A stretch of DNA of 64,000 bases, taken from contig VWPU01004897.1 in assembly GCA_013398955.1 (NCBI GenBank), forward strand, positions 168,332 to 232,331, read 5' to 3'. This DNA comes from Callaeas wilsoni (lineage: Eukaryota > Chordata > Aves > Passeriformes > Callaeidae). This document shows, piece after piece, positions 12,901 to 24,700 of this stretch. Within the stretch, counting starts at the first letter, position 1, and each line of letters starts with the position of its first letter. The position numbers and the translations under genes are program-made. Below the pieces are notes generated by a model, which had not been told where the DNA came from, did not search any database, and worked only from the letters and a program-made list of their open reading frames with translations.

Positions 12901-13270
12901 TGAATTTACATCTCCAAGCTTATTATTTCATCTGACTTTTGTTTGGGATACAGGGAAAGAGTATTGCACTTGACTTTGTTCAGAAGTTCTGTTTTCCTAC
13001 TATAAGAACTAGGGGCATCATTTATTTACTTTTAATAAAAGATAAAATTTCTAAGAAAATATCAAAACATGATGTATTGCCTATCAGTATTTTGCCAGAT
13101 CTGAAACTTACTAAATCCATTTAAATGTAAAGAATAGCTGTAAAATTTTGCCTTTTTCATATACAAATGAAAAGGTTAAGAGGCTGAATCCAGCACAATC
13201 CAACAGCCCAAGTATCTTGCCTCTTTTAATTTCTTTTAGATTTATGTAGAAAGGTCTCCACAATTACGGA
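9956..13270. other. Unique AT-rich sequence, nothing identified
   Basis: No repeat family or gene was recognised. Open frames reach 98-100 codons with no domain. A GTAATTACATG word occurs at 10564-10574, shared with two palindromes elsewhere in the window (44169-44180 and 62625-62640). Confidence 0.55.
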
Positions 13271-13300
13271 TCTTTCTTTCTTTTCTTTCTTTCTTTCTTC

Positions 13301-13332
<32 letters not shown>

Positions 13333-13371
13333 TTTCTTTTTCTCTTTCTCTCTCTCTTTCTCTCTTTCTTC
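13271..13371 (+). repeat. (TTTC)n pyrimidine microsatellite
   Basis: About 100 bases made only of T and C, mostly TTTC units with TTCC and TCTC variants toward the right end. The + strand carries the pyrimidine strand, whereas the arrays at 21.5 and 41.5 kb carry purines. Likely polymorphic in length. Confidence 0.95.
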
Positions 13372-13477
13372 ACCTTTAGACCAGGCTGTATTGATATTTT
13401 TCACAAGGCTTATTTCCTCAGGTTACAGATCAGGGTTTTTTCCCAGTAACTAATAAAGTTCACAAGACAGCTGTCCC

Positions 13478-13730
13478 TGAAACAGACTGAAAGAGGGCAG
13501 GTTTAAGTTGGATATAAGGAAGAAATTCTTTACTGTGAGGGTGGTGAGGCACTGGAACAGGTTGCCCAGAGAAGATGAGGATGCCCCAGTCTCAGAAGTG
13601 TTCAGGGCCAGGTTGGATGGGGCCTGAGCAAGTTGGTCTAATGGGGAAGGTGTCCCTACATGTGACAGGTGGGTTGGAACTAGATGGTTTATGGGGTCCC
13701 TTCCAATCCAAACCATGCAATGATTCTATC
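13478..13730 (+). mobile_element. CR1 LINE, 5'-truncated 3' end
   Basis: This is the C-terminal/3'-UTR end of CR1 in sense orientation. It reads 'gactgaaagagggcaggttt', 'gaagaaattctttactgtga', 'ggtggtgaggcactggaaca', 'ggttgcccagagaagatgag', 'caggttggatggggcctgag' and ends 'ggtcccttccaatccaaacc' plus 'atgcaatgattctatc', a slightly altered CR1 octamer tail. It is about 250 bp, typical of the short 5'-truncated copies that make up most avian CR1. The low divergence suggests a younger copy than those at 1.6 or 19.6 kb. The antisense frame across it is a by-product. Confidence 0.93.
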
Positions 13731-16700
13731 AAATCTTTTGCTCTCCAGTGTGTCTCCTTCCAAACCCACTTCAGGGAGAAATCAAATCAGCAGAAGGGGT
13801 ATGGATAACAGAACAGGCTCTTAGTTGGCAAGCAGCCAAACAGGACTGCAGTGTTCTCAGTTTTCCCTTCTCCAAACTGTTCATTAACATTGGAAGTTGG
13901 TATCCTCATGTACCTATATGAATGGATAAGATATGCAGGGCTGGCAGGCTTCTGACCAAAATAATATTGCTTGCTCAGAGGACCGTGGCTAATGAAGCTT
14001 GTGTCTACACAGCTGCAGAGGGTGTGGCTGCCCTGGTCGTGCAAGTGCTGCTTCCACAGACACCGAAACCGTGGAGCGGCTTGGCTGAGCAGCTGCCAGG
14101 GGCTGTGCGGCTCCTGGACGAGCCCAGTGGGACATGGAAGGAGGTGGAGGAGGTGGGCTGTTCCTCGTCTTCATCTCTGTCCTTCTGGGCCTGTCCGAGA
14201 AAAACAGCTGTTGAGGAGGGTTGAAGAAGCAGCACCTTGCAAAATAAAAGTATGAATGCATTCCTTTTCAAAGTATTAGTATTGCATGATTTAATGACCA
14301 GCCATTCTGGAAATGGTAATAAGCTTTTTCCACCAACCTTTATACTTTCTTAAGAACAAGAGAGGGAGGATAAATCAAGGAGCTGGAAACACTCCTTGAG
14401 TGTCCCTTTTAAGGACGTAGTTTTCCTTGTAACCAGATTCTGTAATGAACTACCAAGCAGATCATAAAAGTGTCATGTAAAAATCTTTCACATCTATTAA
14501 TTTAATTCAAATTAAATTTGCAAGGATGATTTTTGAATTCTGAGTACTGTGACCAAAACTACAATCTTTGTGCACTAGAGTCAGCATTCCCCAGGAACTA
14601 AATTGAAAGTGAAAAGGCATTTTAGGCAAAAGGAAGCAAAGAAATAAGTATCTTAAAAGGTTTTCTCTTGCTTGTCTTTTTATGAGCAGAAGAAATAAAA
14701 TGACTAAGAAACTCAGAATTTGTCAGTTATTATTAAAGTCAGAAAGCAAGGAAATATTACACGGACAAAGTATTGGAAAACTCGTTGAGTTTAGTGAAAT
14801 GATGAAAATAAGGAGTATTCTCTGAGTAGATCAAAACCATCTCTTTTTTTTTTAAATTCACAACCCTAATTATTTCCAAAAAAGTATGAGGTCTCTATAA
14901 AAGGAGCTTTAAACTGCAAGGTAGGTTTTCCTTTTTCTCATGTCTTTAAGCCAGATACAGAAAAATGGCCAATTTCTTTCTTCCCCATTCTGAACTGGGG
15001 GTTGTGTTTGCCCATCGAGGCCCTGATCTGCACAGTCCTGTCTCTATTTCTGCAAGGAGACAGTCGCTGGCCAAGAAACAAAGCTCAGAGGGGTGAACCA
15101 GCCTCACTCACCTGTTCAGACAGCGTTAGGCTGTCATACTACAGAGGAGAAAGTGGCCTATCTTCCTAATTGAAAGTGCAATTCCTTTGTTTGTCAGGTT
15201 GAAGTGACAAATTTGGAGTATTGCACCTCCCTCAATATTCAATATCAGTTTCTATTTTTTTAAGTATTTTCATTTCAAAGGACATGTGAAATGAAGGATG
15301 CGATGCAGGGCCTAAATGATTCCTATGAAATTATACAAGTCAGGGCTTTTCCACTGCATTTCCATTTTATGAAATTCTTTAAAAAATTAATAGTAATAAT
15401 TGGTTAGATTTGGGAATACTTGTGGGGAGATACTTGTTACTTGGGACTTGCAGGGATGGGAAATAAATGGTGGAAGAACAATATGAAAGGTGAATAAAAA
15501 CATTTTGATTTTAAAATCAAATTTCTTCTTGTCTCAAGGTGGATACACAGAGACTAGTCATGAAACAAGGTTCATTTGATGCAAATCAAAGCTACGAAAA
15601 TCTCAGCCCATATAAACATATGTGCCTTTTAAGAACACAGAAAAAATCCTGACTTCTCTAAAGTCCATGGCATTAGTCCATCTTCCATCTCTGAAACTAC
15701 AAATTTGCTCATGATACTATTCACATATTACATTGAGGCTCCATTTTGATTATATGCACTAATTAGTTATCTTTACTGAATGTTTTATGGCAGGAAGCAG
15801 TAGTTTGCCTCTGTTTTGTGTGTGTGCCCGAATGGCACACTTACCCTGGGGTTTTGTGTGTGTGTGTGTGATATAGTTGATTGCACTGTTCTTTAATTCT
15901 GGGGAAGGGAGGGCTACTAAGTGGGACTGGTGGAAAAAGGGGTCTGTCCTCTTTTGAAGGTTAAAAAGTGAGGTAAAAAGAGGAAAATGAATCATTGTTT
16001 TACTGCTACTGTAATGACGGAGTGCCTAGGTCTCGTGTTTTGCCTTGAGGAGTTCAGTGGAAGATACCTCAGTGACTTGCAGATATTTCTAAAAGTAAAT
16101 GGATTGCTTATTTTATGTGGAAAGACTGAGCTGTTCTACAACAGATAGGTGATGGGGAGTCTGGATACCATATGTGCAATTTACGTGATTTGGCAAAAGC
16201 CTTGTGACAGAAACAATCACCATGAATGTCATTTTAATCCTTTAGTCCCTTCTGGCTCAAGGGAAGTCCTTTACCTTTTTTTGCTCACATCAGTTAATCT
16301 GAACTCATTTCATTCCCATTATCCTTTTTCCTTGGAAAAAGTAGTGATTTTTTATATGACATGGAACATTTTGTCTATAACTTTTGCCCTAAAATAATCA
16401 ATAATAGCTCTACATTGTTCTTCACACAGTTGGGGTTCTGCATGCACATGCTGTTTGTGACTACCTTATTTGAATGTGGTATGACAATGACAACATTTTA
16501 ATCTCATCCCAGCCTATGCTAATACAAGAGCTGCTGCTTTTTTCCCCCCCTAATTGTGATATTCTATAAAAGGCTTTGCTAGAAGAGGAAAGCTTTTAAA
16601 CACTTCTTAAAATCCAGGGCTCTACTTCTCTAGCACCACAAACTCAGGTCCCTCTCTTGAAGACATCCATGCACCAACAACTCCCCTTTGCTCTTTTTCT

Positions 16701-17865
16701 GTGTCTCTGGTCACACACAAGCAGTTTGATCTGGCCAGGATGTTCAATCATACAGTATAATGAAAATATCTAGTATAGTAGTGGGCATAACCCATTAACA
16801 GTCATGAAGCTAAGAGTAGTCTACAAGCCTTCTGCATCAATTAATTCATTAGAAATTACTAAAAGTCAGAATCTGGGAGAAGATGAGGAAGCAGAATAGT
16901 GAAATTATCTAAATACCCTGTTAACTGCATGTTGTTTCTTCACTCAGCAGATTAGATAAAGGTGAAAAATTTTTCTTTGGGAATGTTAGATTCCTGATGA
17001 AATTCACCCATGAGATACCGACTAGTGCATAGCTTATTTCTCAACGATTTGGCTAATGTGTAGGCAATTCGTACACCTGGAAAGATTAAAAAGAGCAATT
17101 CATCTGTTTAGTTTCTGGGTTTACTGCAGTTGCTCTAAGTATTTTCCATTCTCGTGATGCTTGATGTAGTAGGATTACTTTTGAAATGGGAATAATACTC
17201 TACTTATCTTTAAAGTTGTCAAGCAACATCTCTCCTAACACGCAATATCTGGCTGCTTTCCTCAAACCAAGTCGTGAAAAGAAATCTGCCTGGGGGCATG
17301 AGTCCTGAGCAGAGTCCAGTTTTGTAAGCCTGTGAAGCCCTTGGACTCACTCAACTGTGCTCTCTAAGACAGGTTGTTTCCTTGTGTTAAAACAACACCA
17401 GAGTGGAGTTCCTTTGTTCTGTGATAGAGCTTTGGTGTCTTTGAGATGGATTCAGTTGTCTGAACATAATGGCAAGATTTTTTTGGATAGCTGGGAGCAT
17501 GGAGTTCATGTTTGTTCAGTATTCAACAAACATTTTTTCTGTATAAAAAGCTCACATGTACAAGGTCTTGGAAACAGCCTCGTAGCCAGCCTGGGTTCAG
17601 GGTCTGGCTGTCTATACAGCAAAGCACACCTAAGGACTATCAAGGTTTTGTACAAAAATTCAAGTTCTTAAAGCTTTGGCATAAGGTTTTCCTACTGACA
17701 GAGGTGACTATCTGTTATGAGGGAGAAATGCATGAGAATGGGAAATAGAGAGTGATTCTTGCAATTCGTGTCTTCAGAATTTCAGTACTACAGGATGTAT
17801 TCAAGCCAGTGGTCTCATTATTCAGTGATGGATATTCTCCGTTTTGACCTCTCCATGATCCTGTT
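13731..17865. other. Unique sequence with one small GC-rich island
   Basis: Mostly AT-rich DNA without a recognised repeat or gene. At about 13985-14230 there is a GC- and CpG-richer island with frames open on both strands (100 codons on the plus strand at 13922-14224), followed by an AATAAA at about 14242. The plus-frame translation contains a Ser run and no domain I know. A TG dinucleotide run lies at 15855-15870. Confidence 0.5.
15855..15870 (+). repeat. (TG)8 microsatellite
   Basis: Eight TG units, with a shorter TG run about 35 bp upstream (about 15819-15827). Confidence 0.9.
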
Positions 17866-18960
17866 GGAATCCCAGAACGGATCAGATTGGAAGGGACCAC
17901 CGTGGGTCATCTGGTCCAACCTCCCTGCTCAAGCAGGGCTGTCCCAGAGCACATGGCACAGGACTGTGTCCAGACAGTTCTGGAATATCTCCAGTGAGGG
18001 ACACTCCACGACCTCTCTGGGCAATCTGTGCCAGTGCTTGCTCACCACACAGGAAAGAAGTTCTTTCCCATGGTCAGGTGGAACTTCCTTGTGCATCAGT
18101 TTCTGCCTCTTATCCTATTGCTCAGCAGCACTGAGAAGAGCCTGGATCCATCTTCTTGACACTCCCCCTTCAGATACTTACACACAGGGATGAGGTCCCC
18201 TCTCAGCTGTCTCTTTTCAAGGCTGAACAGGCCCAGCTCCCTCAGCCTTTCATTGTAGGAGAGATGCTTCAGTCCTCTAATCATCCCTGTTTCCCTTCAC
18301 TGGACCTGCTCCAGGAGCTCCATGTCTCTCTTGTCCTGAGGAGCCCAGAGCTGGGCACAGCACTCCAGATACACTCATCTCACTGGGGCTGAGGGAGGGA
18401 CAGGATCACCTCCCTGTCCCGCTGGCAGTGCTCTCCCTAATGCACCCCAGATCCCACTGGCCCTCTTGGCCCCCAGGGCACTGCTGGCTCATGGACAGCT
18501 CGCTGCCCACCAGGACCCCCAGGCCCCTCTCTGCAGAGCTGCTCCAGCAGGTCGGTGCCCAGCCCGTGCTGGTGCCTGGGGTTGTTCCTGCCCAGGTGCA
18601 GGACCCTGCACTTGCCTTGGCTGAATTTCAGGATGTTCCTCTGCCCATCTCTCCAGCCTGTCTGAAGGGCTGCACAGCTCTCGGGGTATCGGCCCCTCCT
18701 CCCAGCTCTGTCATCAGTGAACTCGCTGAGGAGGCCTCTGCCCCTTCCTCCAAGTCACTGGTGAATAAGTCAAAGCACACTGGGCCCAGTAGTGAAGCCT
18801 GGGGGATACCAGTGACAGGCCTCTACTGTGCCACTGTTTATGACCCTCTGGGATCAGCCATTCAGCCAGTTCTCAATCAATCTCCCTGCCCACTCATCCA
18901 GTCCACACTTCCTGAGTTTGCGTATGAGGATATTGTGAGAGACAGAATGAGTTTCTGAAG
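17866..18960 (-). mobile_element. CR1 LINE, about 1.1 kb (RT end + C-terminus + 3' UTR)
   Basis: A long CR1 copy on the minus strand. The 3' end lies at the left: 'ggaatcccagaacggatcag' is a degenerate tail, then 'ttggaagggaccaccgtggg' and 'ccaacctccctgctcaagca'. The minus-strand translation of 18096-18284 gives RGLKHLSYNERLRELGLFSL and EKRQLRGDL, the conserved CR1 C-terminal block. Further right the reverse complement reads through the antisense of the reverse-transcriptase 3' part ('cactggtatcccccagg' on the minus strand, corresponding to 'cctgggggataccagtg' at about 18800). The copy has frameshifts and stops and is truncated within the RT domain, so it is not active. The 176-codon frame on the opposite strand (18428-18958) is an antisense artefact. 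Confidence 0.93.
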
Positions 18961-19599
18961 ATTAATTGTGCAGTTTGGGGAGTGTGTGCATGAGAAAAAC
19001 ATTTTAATCTGATTTAAAGCTGCGGCCTGATGATTCCAGTGCTTGTTCTGTGAGAAATACTTCATAATTATTTACTTTTCATCATTTCATTCACAGAGAT
19101 ATGCATACAATTATTACAGCCTCTTCCTCCATATAAATCTTCTGTCCTTCAAGTGGAAGAATCTTGTTTCATAGGGTTTTTGTTTGTTTGTTTGCCTGTC
19201 ATCAACTCTGACTGATTTGGGGAAAAATGTCATTGTAGTAAATGCACAGAATGACATCCTGTTCAGGAAAGGAGTGTTATCCAGTCCTTGTGGAATGTGA
19301 ACACCACTTCTACTATACCCAGTTAGAGCTAGGAGGATGCAAACCACACACATCTTTGAAGATGTGGGTCCCACTAAAGGCACACAGGGACATAATTTCT
19401 AGCTTTTTCCTTCAATTCCTTTCCCCCTAACACTCTATTTTGATTTTGACCCCTGCTTCCTATCAAAATGATGTTTTCATCAAGCTCTCTGTGATAATTC
19501 CCTCTTCTCCCTCGACTTGTTAGTGATCATTTAGAGTTCATATTTTTCTCAGGTACATCACATTCATCAACAAAGAATTTTACTAACCACTTTACTGCT
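18961..19599. other. Unique sequence between two CR1 pieces
   Basis: Contains a short (TTTG)n-like run near 19178-19193. Nothing else was recognised. Confidence 0.6.
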
Positions 19600-20025
19600 C
19601 ACCAATGCAGTCTTGCTTTAATTCTTCACAACTAGCTCTAGATTTTATTATCCTGCCTATTTTTATAACACCAGCAAACATTTGTCTATTCACCAGCTGC
19701 CTGTGCTTTCAGATCTCTCAGGATGATATGCAAAGCACTGATCCTACTGCATATCACCATAGCATTGCACCTGTGACTTTGCCCACTGTAAGACTGACCA
19801 CTAGTCCTATTCTTCTTTCTCTAAACTCTAATCAGTTATTAATAAATGTCAAGTTAGTTTCTTAAGAACCTTTGTTGAAGAACCTTGCCAAAAGTTCTTT
19901 AAAAATACAAGGATGTATCTTGACAATATTATACCTCTTTCACAGGCACTGATTCCTTCAAAGAGATTTGACAGTTTTGTGCAGCATGAGTTCCCTTCTC
20001 AAAGCCTTACAGGCTCATCTGCCAT
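19600..20025 (-). mobile_element. Ancient CR1 fragment (RT region)
   Basis: The + strand shows antisense landmarks of old amniote CR1 in order: 'ccaatgcagtcttgctttaa', 'cagcaaacatttgtctattc', 'gcaaagcactgatcctactg', 'gtgactttgcccactgtaag', then 'cagttattaataaatgtcaa', 'gttagtttcttaagaacctt', 'gaagaaccttgccaaaagtt', and 'gcagcatgagttcccttctc'. The matching conserved stretch reads AGAACCTCTGGTGAGGAACCTTGTCAAAGG and GCATGATTTCCCTTTACAAA. Divergence is high and the copy is internal with no tail. It belongs to the same old layer as 1565-1935, though different parts of the element survive. Confidence 0.62.
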
Positions 20026-20403
20026 AGAGAACAATTTTTCCATGCTTTCTCTAACCCTTTCCTTTATTGCAGAGCCTACTGATTTTCCCAGGACAGCTGT
20101 TAGATACACTGTACAAGTACTTACAACAAGTACAGCAGGAGTAGTATTTTTCAGCCGTGGATTTTAAAGCATTGCTGAAGTTGTACGGAAAGTAATTGGC
20201 AGACGTGGAAGCAAGGCTCCCTTTTTTCTGTCTTGATCCCTTGCTTTGTTGTGCTGTAGCTGAAGTGGGACATTCCCATCTCTTCAGAGCTACTACTGTG
20301 GGTTCTGGTAGCACTCCCAGTGAAAAGACAGGAATACTCTGCTCTGGTACCTGCTCTGGCAGCAGTGCCTACAGCTATTTTGATTTTCTTTTAGACAGTT
20401 GCA

Positions 20404-20555
20404 GAGTCACAGAACAGCTGAGGTGAGCAGGGACCTCTAGAGATCTCTTGGTCCAACCAAGAAGGCCCACCTGGAACTGGTTTCCCAGGACTTTGTCCAG
20501 GCAGCTTTTGAATATCTCCAGTGATGATGATTCCATAAAGCTCTTACTACCTTTT
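20404..20555 (-). mobile_element. CR1 LINE 3'-end fragment
   Basis: Reads 'agtcacagaacagctgaggt' (octamer region), 'gcagggacctctagagatct', 'cttggtccaaccaagaaggc', 'aactggtttcccaggacttt' and 'ggcagcttttgaatatctcc', which is the antisense CR1 3' UTR in order. It is about 150 bp, 5'-truncated and of intermediate divergence. Confidence 0.88.
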
Positions 20556-21541
20556 TCTTCAAGCCTATTAGAACAATATGCAGAGCAGCTTCCCCTCCCA
20601 TAAAGTTTGGGGGTTTGCCCAGGCATGGATATAATTTGTGACTTGCTGCTAGTTCCTGTTGTTTCCACTATCTAACTTTAAGAACAATAAAGCTTAATTG
20701 CTTCATACATTTGTCCTGAATGTCTCTTCCCACTACCCGGGGTGTTGGTGTTTCACTCACTTATCATCATAACTAATATATGAGTAATAAAGAGATACAT
20801 GAGGGTGGCATGAAAGTTTTATATGAATTTTAGGACAGTGTGTTATCAAAAGCAGAAAGCTGCAAATAGACCTTACCAAATGAATGCCAGTAAATCTTCT
20901 ACTACCATTGTATTATATGTTCAGTATATGTCAAAATTCACAGTAAGACTGGAAATACTGTGCAATTTTAAAATATTTTACTGATATTTCTCTTGCCTCA
21001 TTTATTGTCTGGCTTACCTGCCAAGAGTCCAAATGTACAAACTTGAAGAAGGAGAGAAGAAATGGCTTTTAGAATATCTTCTATAAAACAATGAAAATTG
21101 GTTTTCCATAGGCTTCAGTGATTTGGGACCTGGAAAACCTAGAAGCAAGATATTGCATATATCATTAGAAATGCATGAACTTGCATTTATTTCTCCTACC
21201 TCTATGCTAACCAGAAGAAAAAAATGTTACAGAAATTTCAGGTGCTTGAGAGAGAACATAACACTTTCTGCCCTAAAATCAAGACTGATTTTTTTAAAGA
21301 CTGTTGAAGTTCTTGCCTATAAAAAGGTCCTTTCTATACCTTGCTTAGGTATGTCTTCTGACTTTGCATATTAAAAACTGAAATGATGAAGTCATGTTTT
21401 AATTTTCCAATTATTTCATTATTTTTCACAGTTTTTTATTTGTGATATTGGTCCAAGGAAAGAGGAACAGCTTTCATAACTTTTTGATAGTTTTGATTTT
21501 CAGAACAATGGAAAGAAAACCAAATACCCAGAACTTTTTAT
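20556..21541. other. Unique AT-rich sequence, nothing identified
   Basis: No gene or repeat family recognised. Confidence 0.55.
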
Positions 21542-21700
<159 letters not shown>

Positions 21701-24700
21701 GATAGCTGTGTACATAAATACATGCCTATATACATACACACACAACTGCATCAGACTAATTGCAATAAAAAACTAAAAAAAGTAATTTTTGTTTCATTTT
21801 CCCCTCAGGTACGGAGTTGGAAATTCAGTTCTGGTATGGAGCTGGAAAAAATCAACTCTTAGCAGGGATGGTGGCTCAGGAGCCCCCCAGCAAGGGCTGC
21901 TGCCCTCCCAGTCACGATGACCTGGGCACAGGGCAGAGCTGAGATAGAAGCAGAGAGGACCAAGGGACACATCCAAGAAGAGAAGTCTCTTGAGTGCAAA
22001 CCTGCCATGTACCTGTGAGATCAGGTTCTTGCCCTCAAGACTCAGCCTGCCCTGGAAAACTGCTTGTAATGGAGTCCTGATCAAGGAGCCCTCCTGTGCC
22101 ATATTTGCAAAGTTTCTGGCATGAAGTTTCTGCATTTTGACTACTAAATCCATTGGATCGTGTGCATAAATTCAGTAATTTAGAATTAATCTGTTTACTT
22201 TGCTAGTTCTGCATACCATTACCCCTGCAGCAGCCTCTATCCATCGTTTGTCAAAGGCACCATCACTTCTGCTTCAGAAACTGAAGTGGGTTGTTCTTCC
22301 GTATGGACCTGAAAGATTTGAGTTTCCAACCCAGGAGCTCTTTTACATCATTAAACAAGAAAAAATGTGGAGGTAACTGATGGGAAGTTTAGCTGACAAA
22401 ATGTAAGAGAAAAATGAAAGGAAAAAGAACGAAATATACGCACAAATAGGGAGTGTACAAATCCCAGGTTTCATCAGGAAAGTTTTTTAAGGAAGAGATT
22501 TAGACCCCACAAAATGCAGCAGAAAGACTCCTGCAGAATTCTGTGAGCTTTGGGTCAGGTTTTAAATCCTGAAACCCTCAGTATCCTGTCAGCTCCCTCA
22601 TCATACCAAAATGTACTAAAAAATCTATCAGAAGAGTGGAGAATACTTCAAAGGAAATATGCACAGAACCCCATAGGAAAAAGTGTGTTATAAATGTGAA
22701 CTCAATTTGATTTACTCCTCTTTGATAGTAGAAATATCCTGTAGCTGAAAACAGCTGCGAGCATACTCAAATAAGGAAAAAACACCATTAGTGGTCTCCT
22801 TGTCCTTGGGCTGCTAGTATAAAAAGGATCAAGGATTTCTGCTAGTCTTACAGGTAGGAATTCACTATCTTTGTGCATAAAATGGAGAAAAAAAGTGACA
22901 TTGTGTTGGTTTGCTTTTATTTCCCCTTAAGAAAAAAGGAGTTAGACTTATCAGGTCCAATTTAGAAGGTCAAGTATCCACTAGATTGGAAGGAAAAGCT
23001 GTAATGTAGAGATAAATTTCAGAGGTCAGTTTCCTTTACCTTGGGACTTTATTAAAGGATTTGAGCATGTAAGATCTTCTGGTTCATTTGCATTGTTTGG
23101 ACATGTTCTCATGCTTTTAACAAAGGCTGTGGTGTTTTTCACTAGCTGTGCACAGGAGGGTTTAAGGCACACAGCAGGTTACACACAAAACACACCGTGT
23201 GGAGTATGATAGAAGAGACTCTTTTCCTCCTATAAACAAACACAAAAACTTACCAGAAAAGCAGCAAAACAATGCACTGTAATGAATAGATATCTATCTC
23301 TCACATTTTTACAAATAAATGCTACAAAAATGGGAGAATCTCGTGTCAAACAGTAAACACTCTACCACAAGAAAACACTTTTGAATGAAGGTATCCCAGA
23401 GAAATGTCTCTTCTACGGAAAGGCCATTCTGTAAGAAGCTATGTAAGGCATGTGTGCATTTAGCAAGATGAGGATGAGAGGGAATGTGTATGCTGTTTCT
23501 GGATCCATGAGGGAGAAGGGTGAATAAATTCTGTGTTGGAATTAAGATTCTGCAGATTTTACATTTTATGTGCTCAGAGATAACCATTATTGCAAAATCT
23601 AATAGACATTGGAAGTCTATGATCTATGATAACATGTCCAGGCTGTATGAAGTCTCATGTTTATCTATAGAGAACTGTTATATGTGGTAGTAAATAATAG
23701 TAATTTTGAAAAGAATTAAATTTAGGAGTATTTCTCAAAAATAACTATACCCTCCAGTTATTCAAAACTGTCAAATAACTCTTAGTTGCTGCTAGAATAT
23801 GTGGTAGCATTAGTGAATCAGCACTGTAACTCCTCTTTTCCTCAGAAAACATAATATGTGAGTCTTATGGAAGTTATTGACATTTTAGAGGGCAAAGTAT
23901 CAATTCTGTCAGTAAGAAAGATATTCCATTTCAAATTTTAATGACTTGCCCAAGATCTTTCTTCACTTCTCTAAATAAAAGGAATTATTAAGATTTCACA
24001 GCAGAGTTATGCAAGACAAAACATGTTGGAAATTGCTGACATTGTTGGGAGGGGTGATATGTGGTGAATACTGCTATCAGTGGATCAAAGCCTCTGCAAC
24101 ATTTCTGGGATACCAGAGTGTCTTGGGGTGACTTTTGTGTCCAAACTGGCACACAGAAGTTCTCTTGAAGAGTTTGTGTGTGTAATGCAAGTAAACTGTT
24201 GAGGCTTTCAGCGAAAATCTTTGAAAAACTCCATACAAAAGGCAGAAAAAGGAGGAATAAGGCAAACATAAACAGAATAATCTTGCTGATCAAGGAGATC
24301 CTTGCCCCTGTGAATAGCCAAATGCTGTTGGGATACAAAGAACTAAGAACAATGACAATAAACATGAAATAAAACAATACGAGCCACTTGAGATGGAAAA
24401 GGAGATTAAGACTGTCTGAACAACAGCCTAGCTTTATCTCCACAGGTCTCAGAAGGGTCAGCAAGACCAAAATTTTTAGACAAATGGTGGGAATTTTGTA
24501 ACTAGATTGGTGACTCTCTGCCGTGCTGCATCACAGGATTCCTGTACACAGAAGGCACAAAGGAATGTTCTGTTCCTGAAACAGGCCTGGCCAGAGGGAC
24601 AGACACGTGCACGTATATGTCTATATATACATCTATAACCATATGCATAATATGTATAACATCTGTGATTATCTACAGCCTGCCACAGCCTGGCAACCTG

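Noticed and set aside
18428..18958. 176-codon plus-strand frame, the longest in the window
   Set aside because: It is antisense to the CR1 copy at 17866-18960. The Pro/Ala/Leu-rich translation reflects the GC-rich CR1 sequence.
23940..23960. Word resembling the MIR/CORE-SINE centre (acttgcccaagatct)
   Set aside because: It is isolated, with no flanking SINE sequence readable on either side. Fifteen bases of similarity is not enough.
23988..24470. 160-codon minus-strand open frame with hydrophobic, membrane-like translation
   Set aside because: About one or more frames this long are expected by chance in six frames of 64 kb. There is no domain, no splice context, and the hydrophobicity follows from T-rich sequence.
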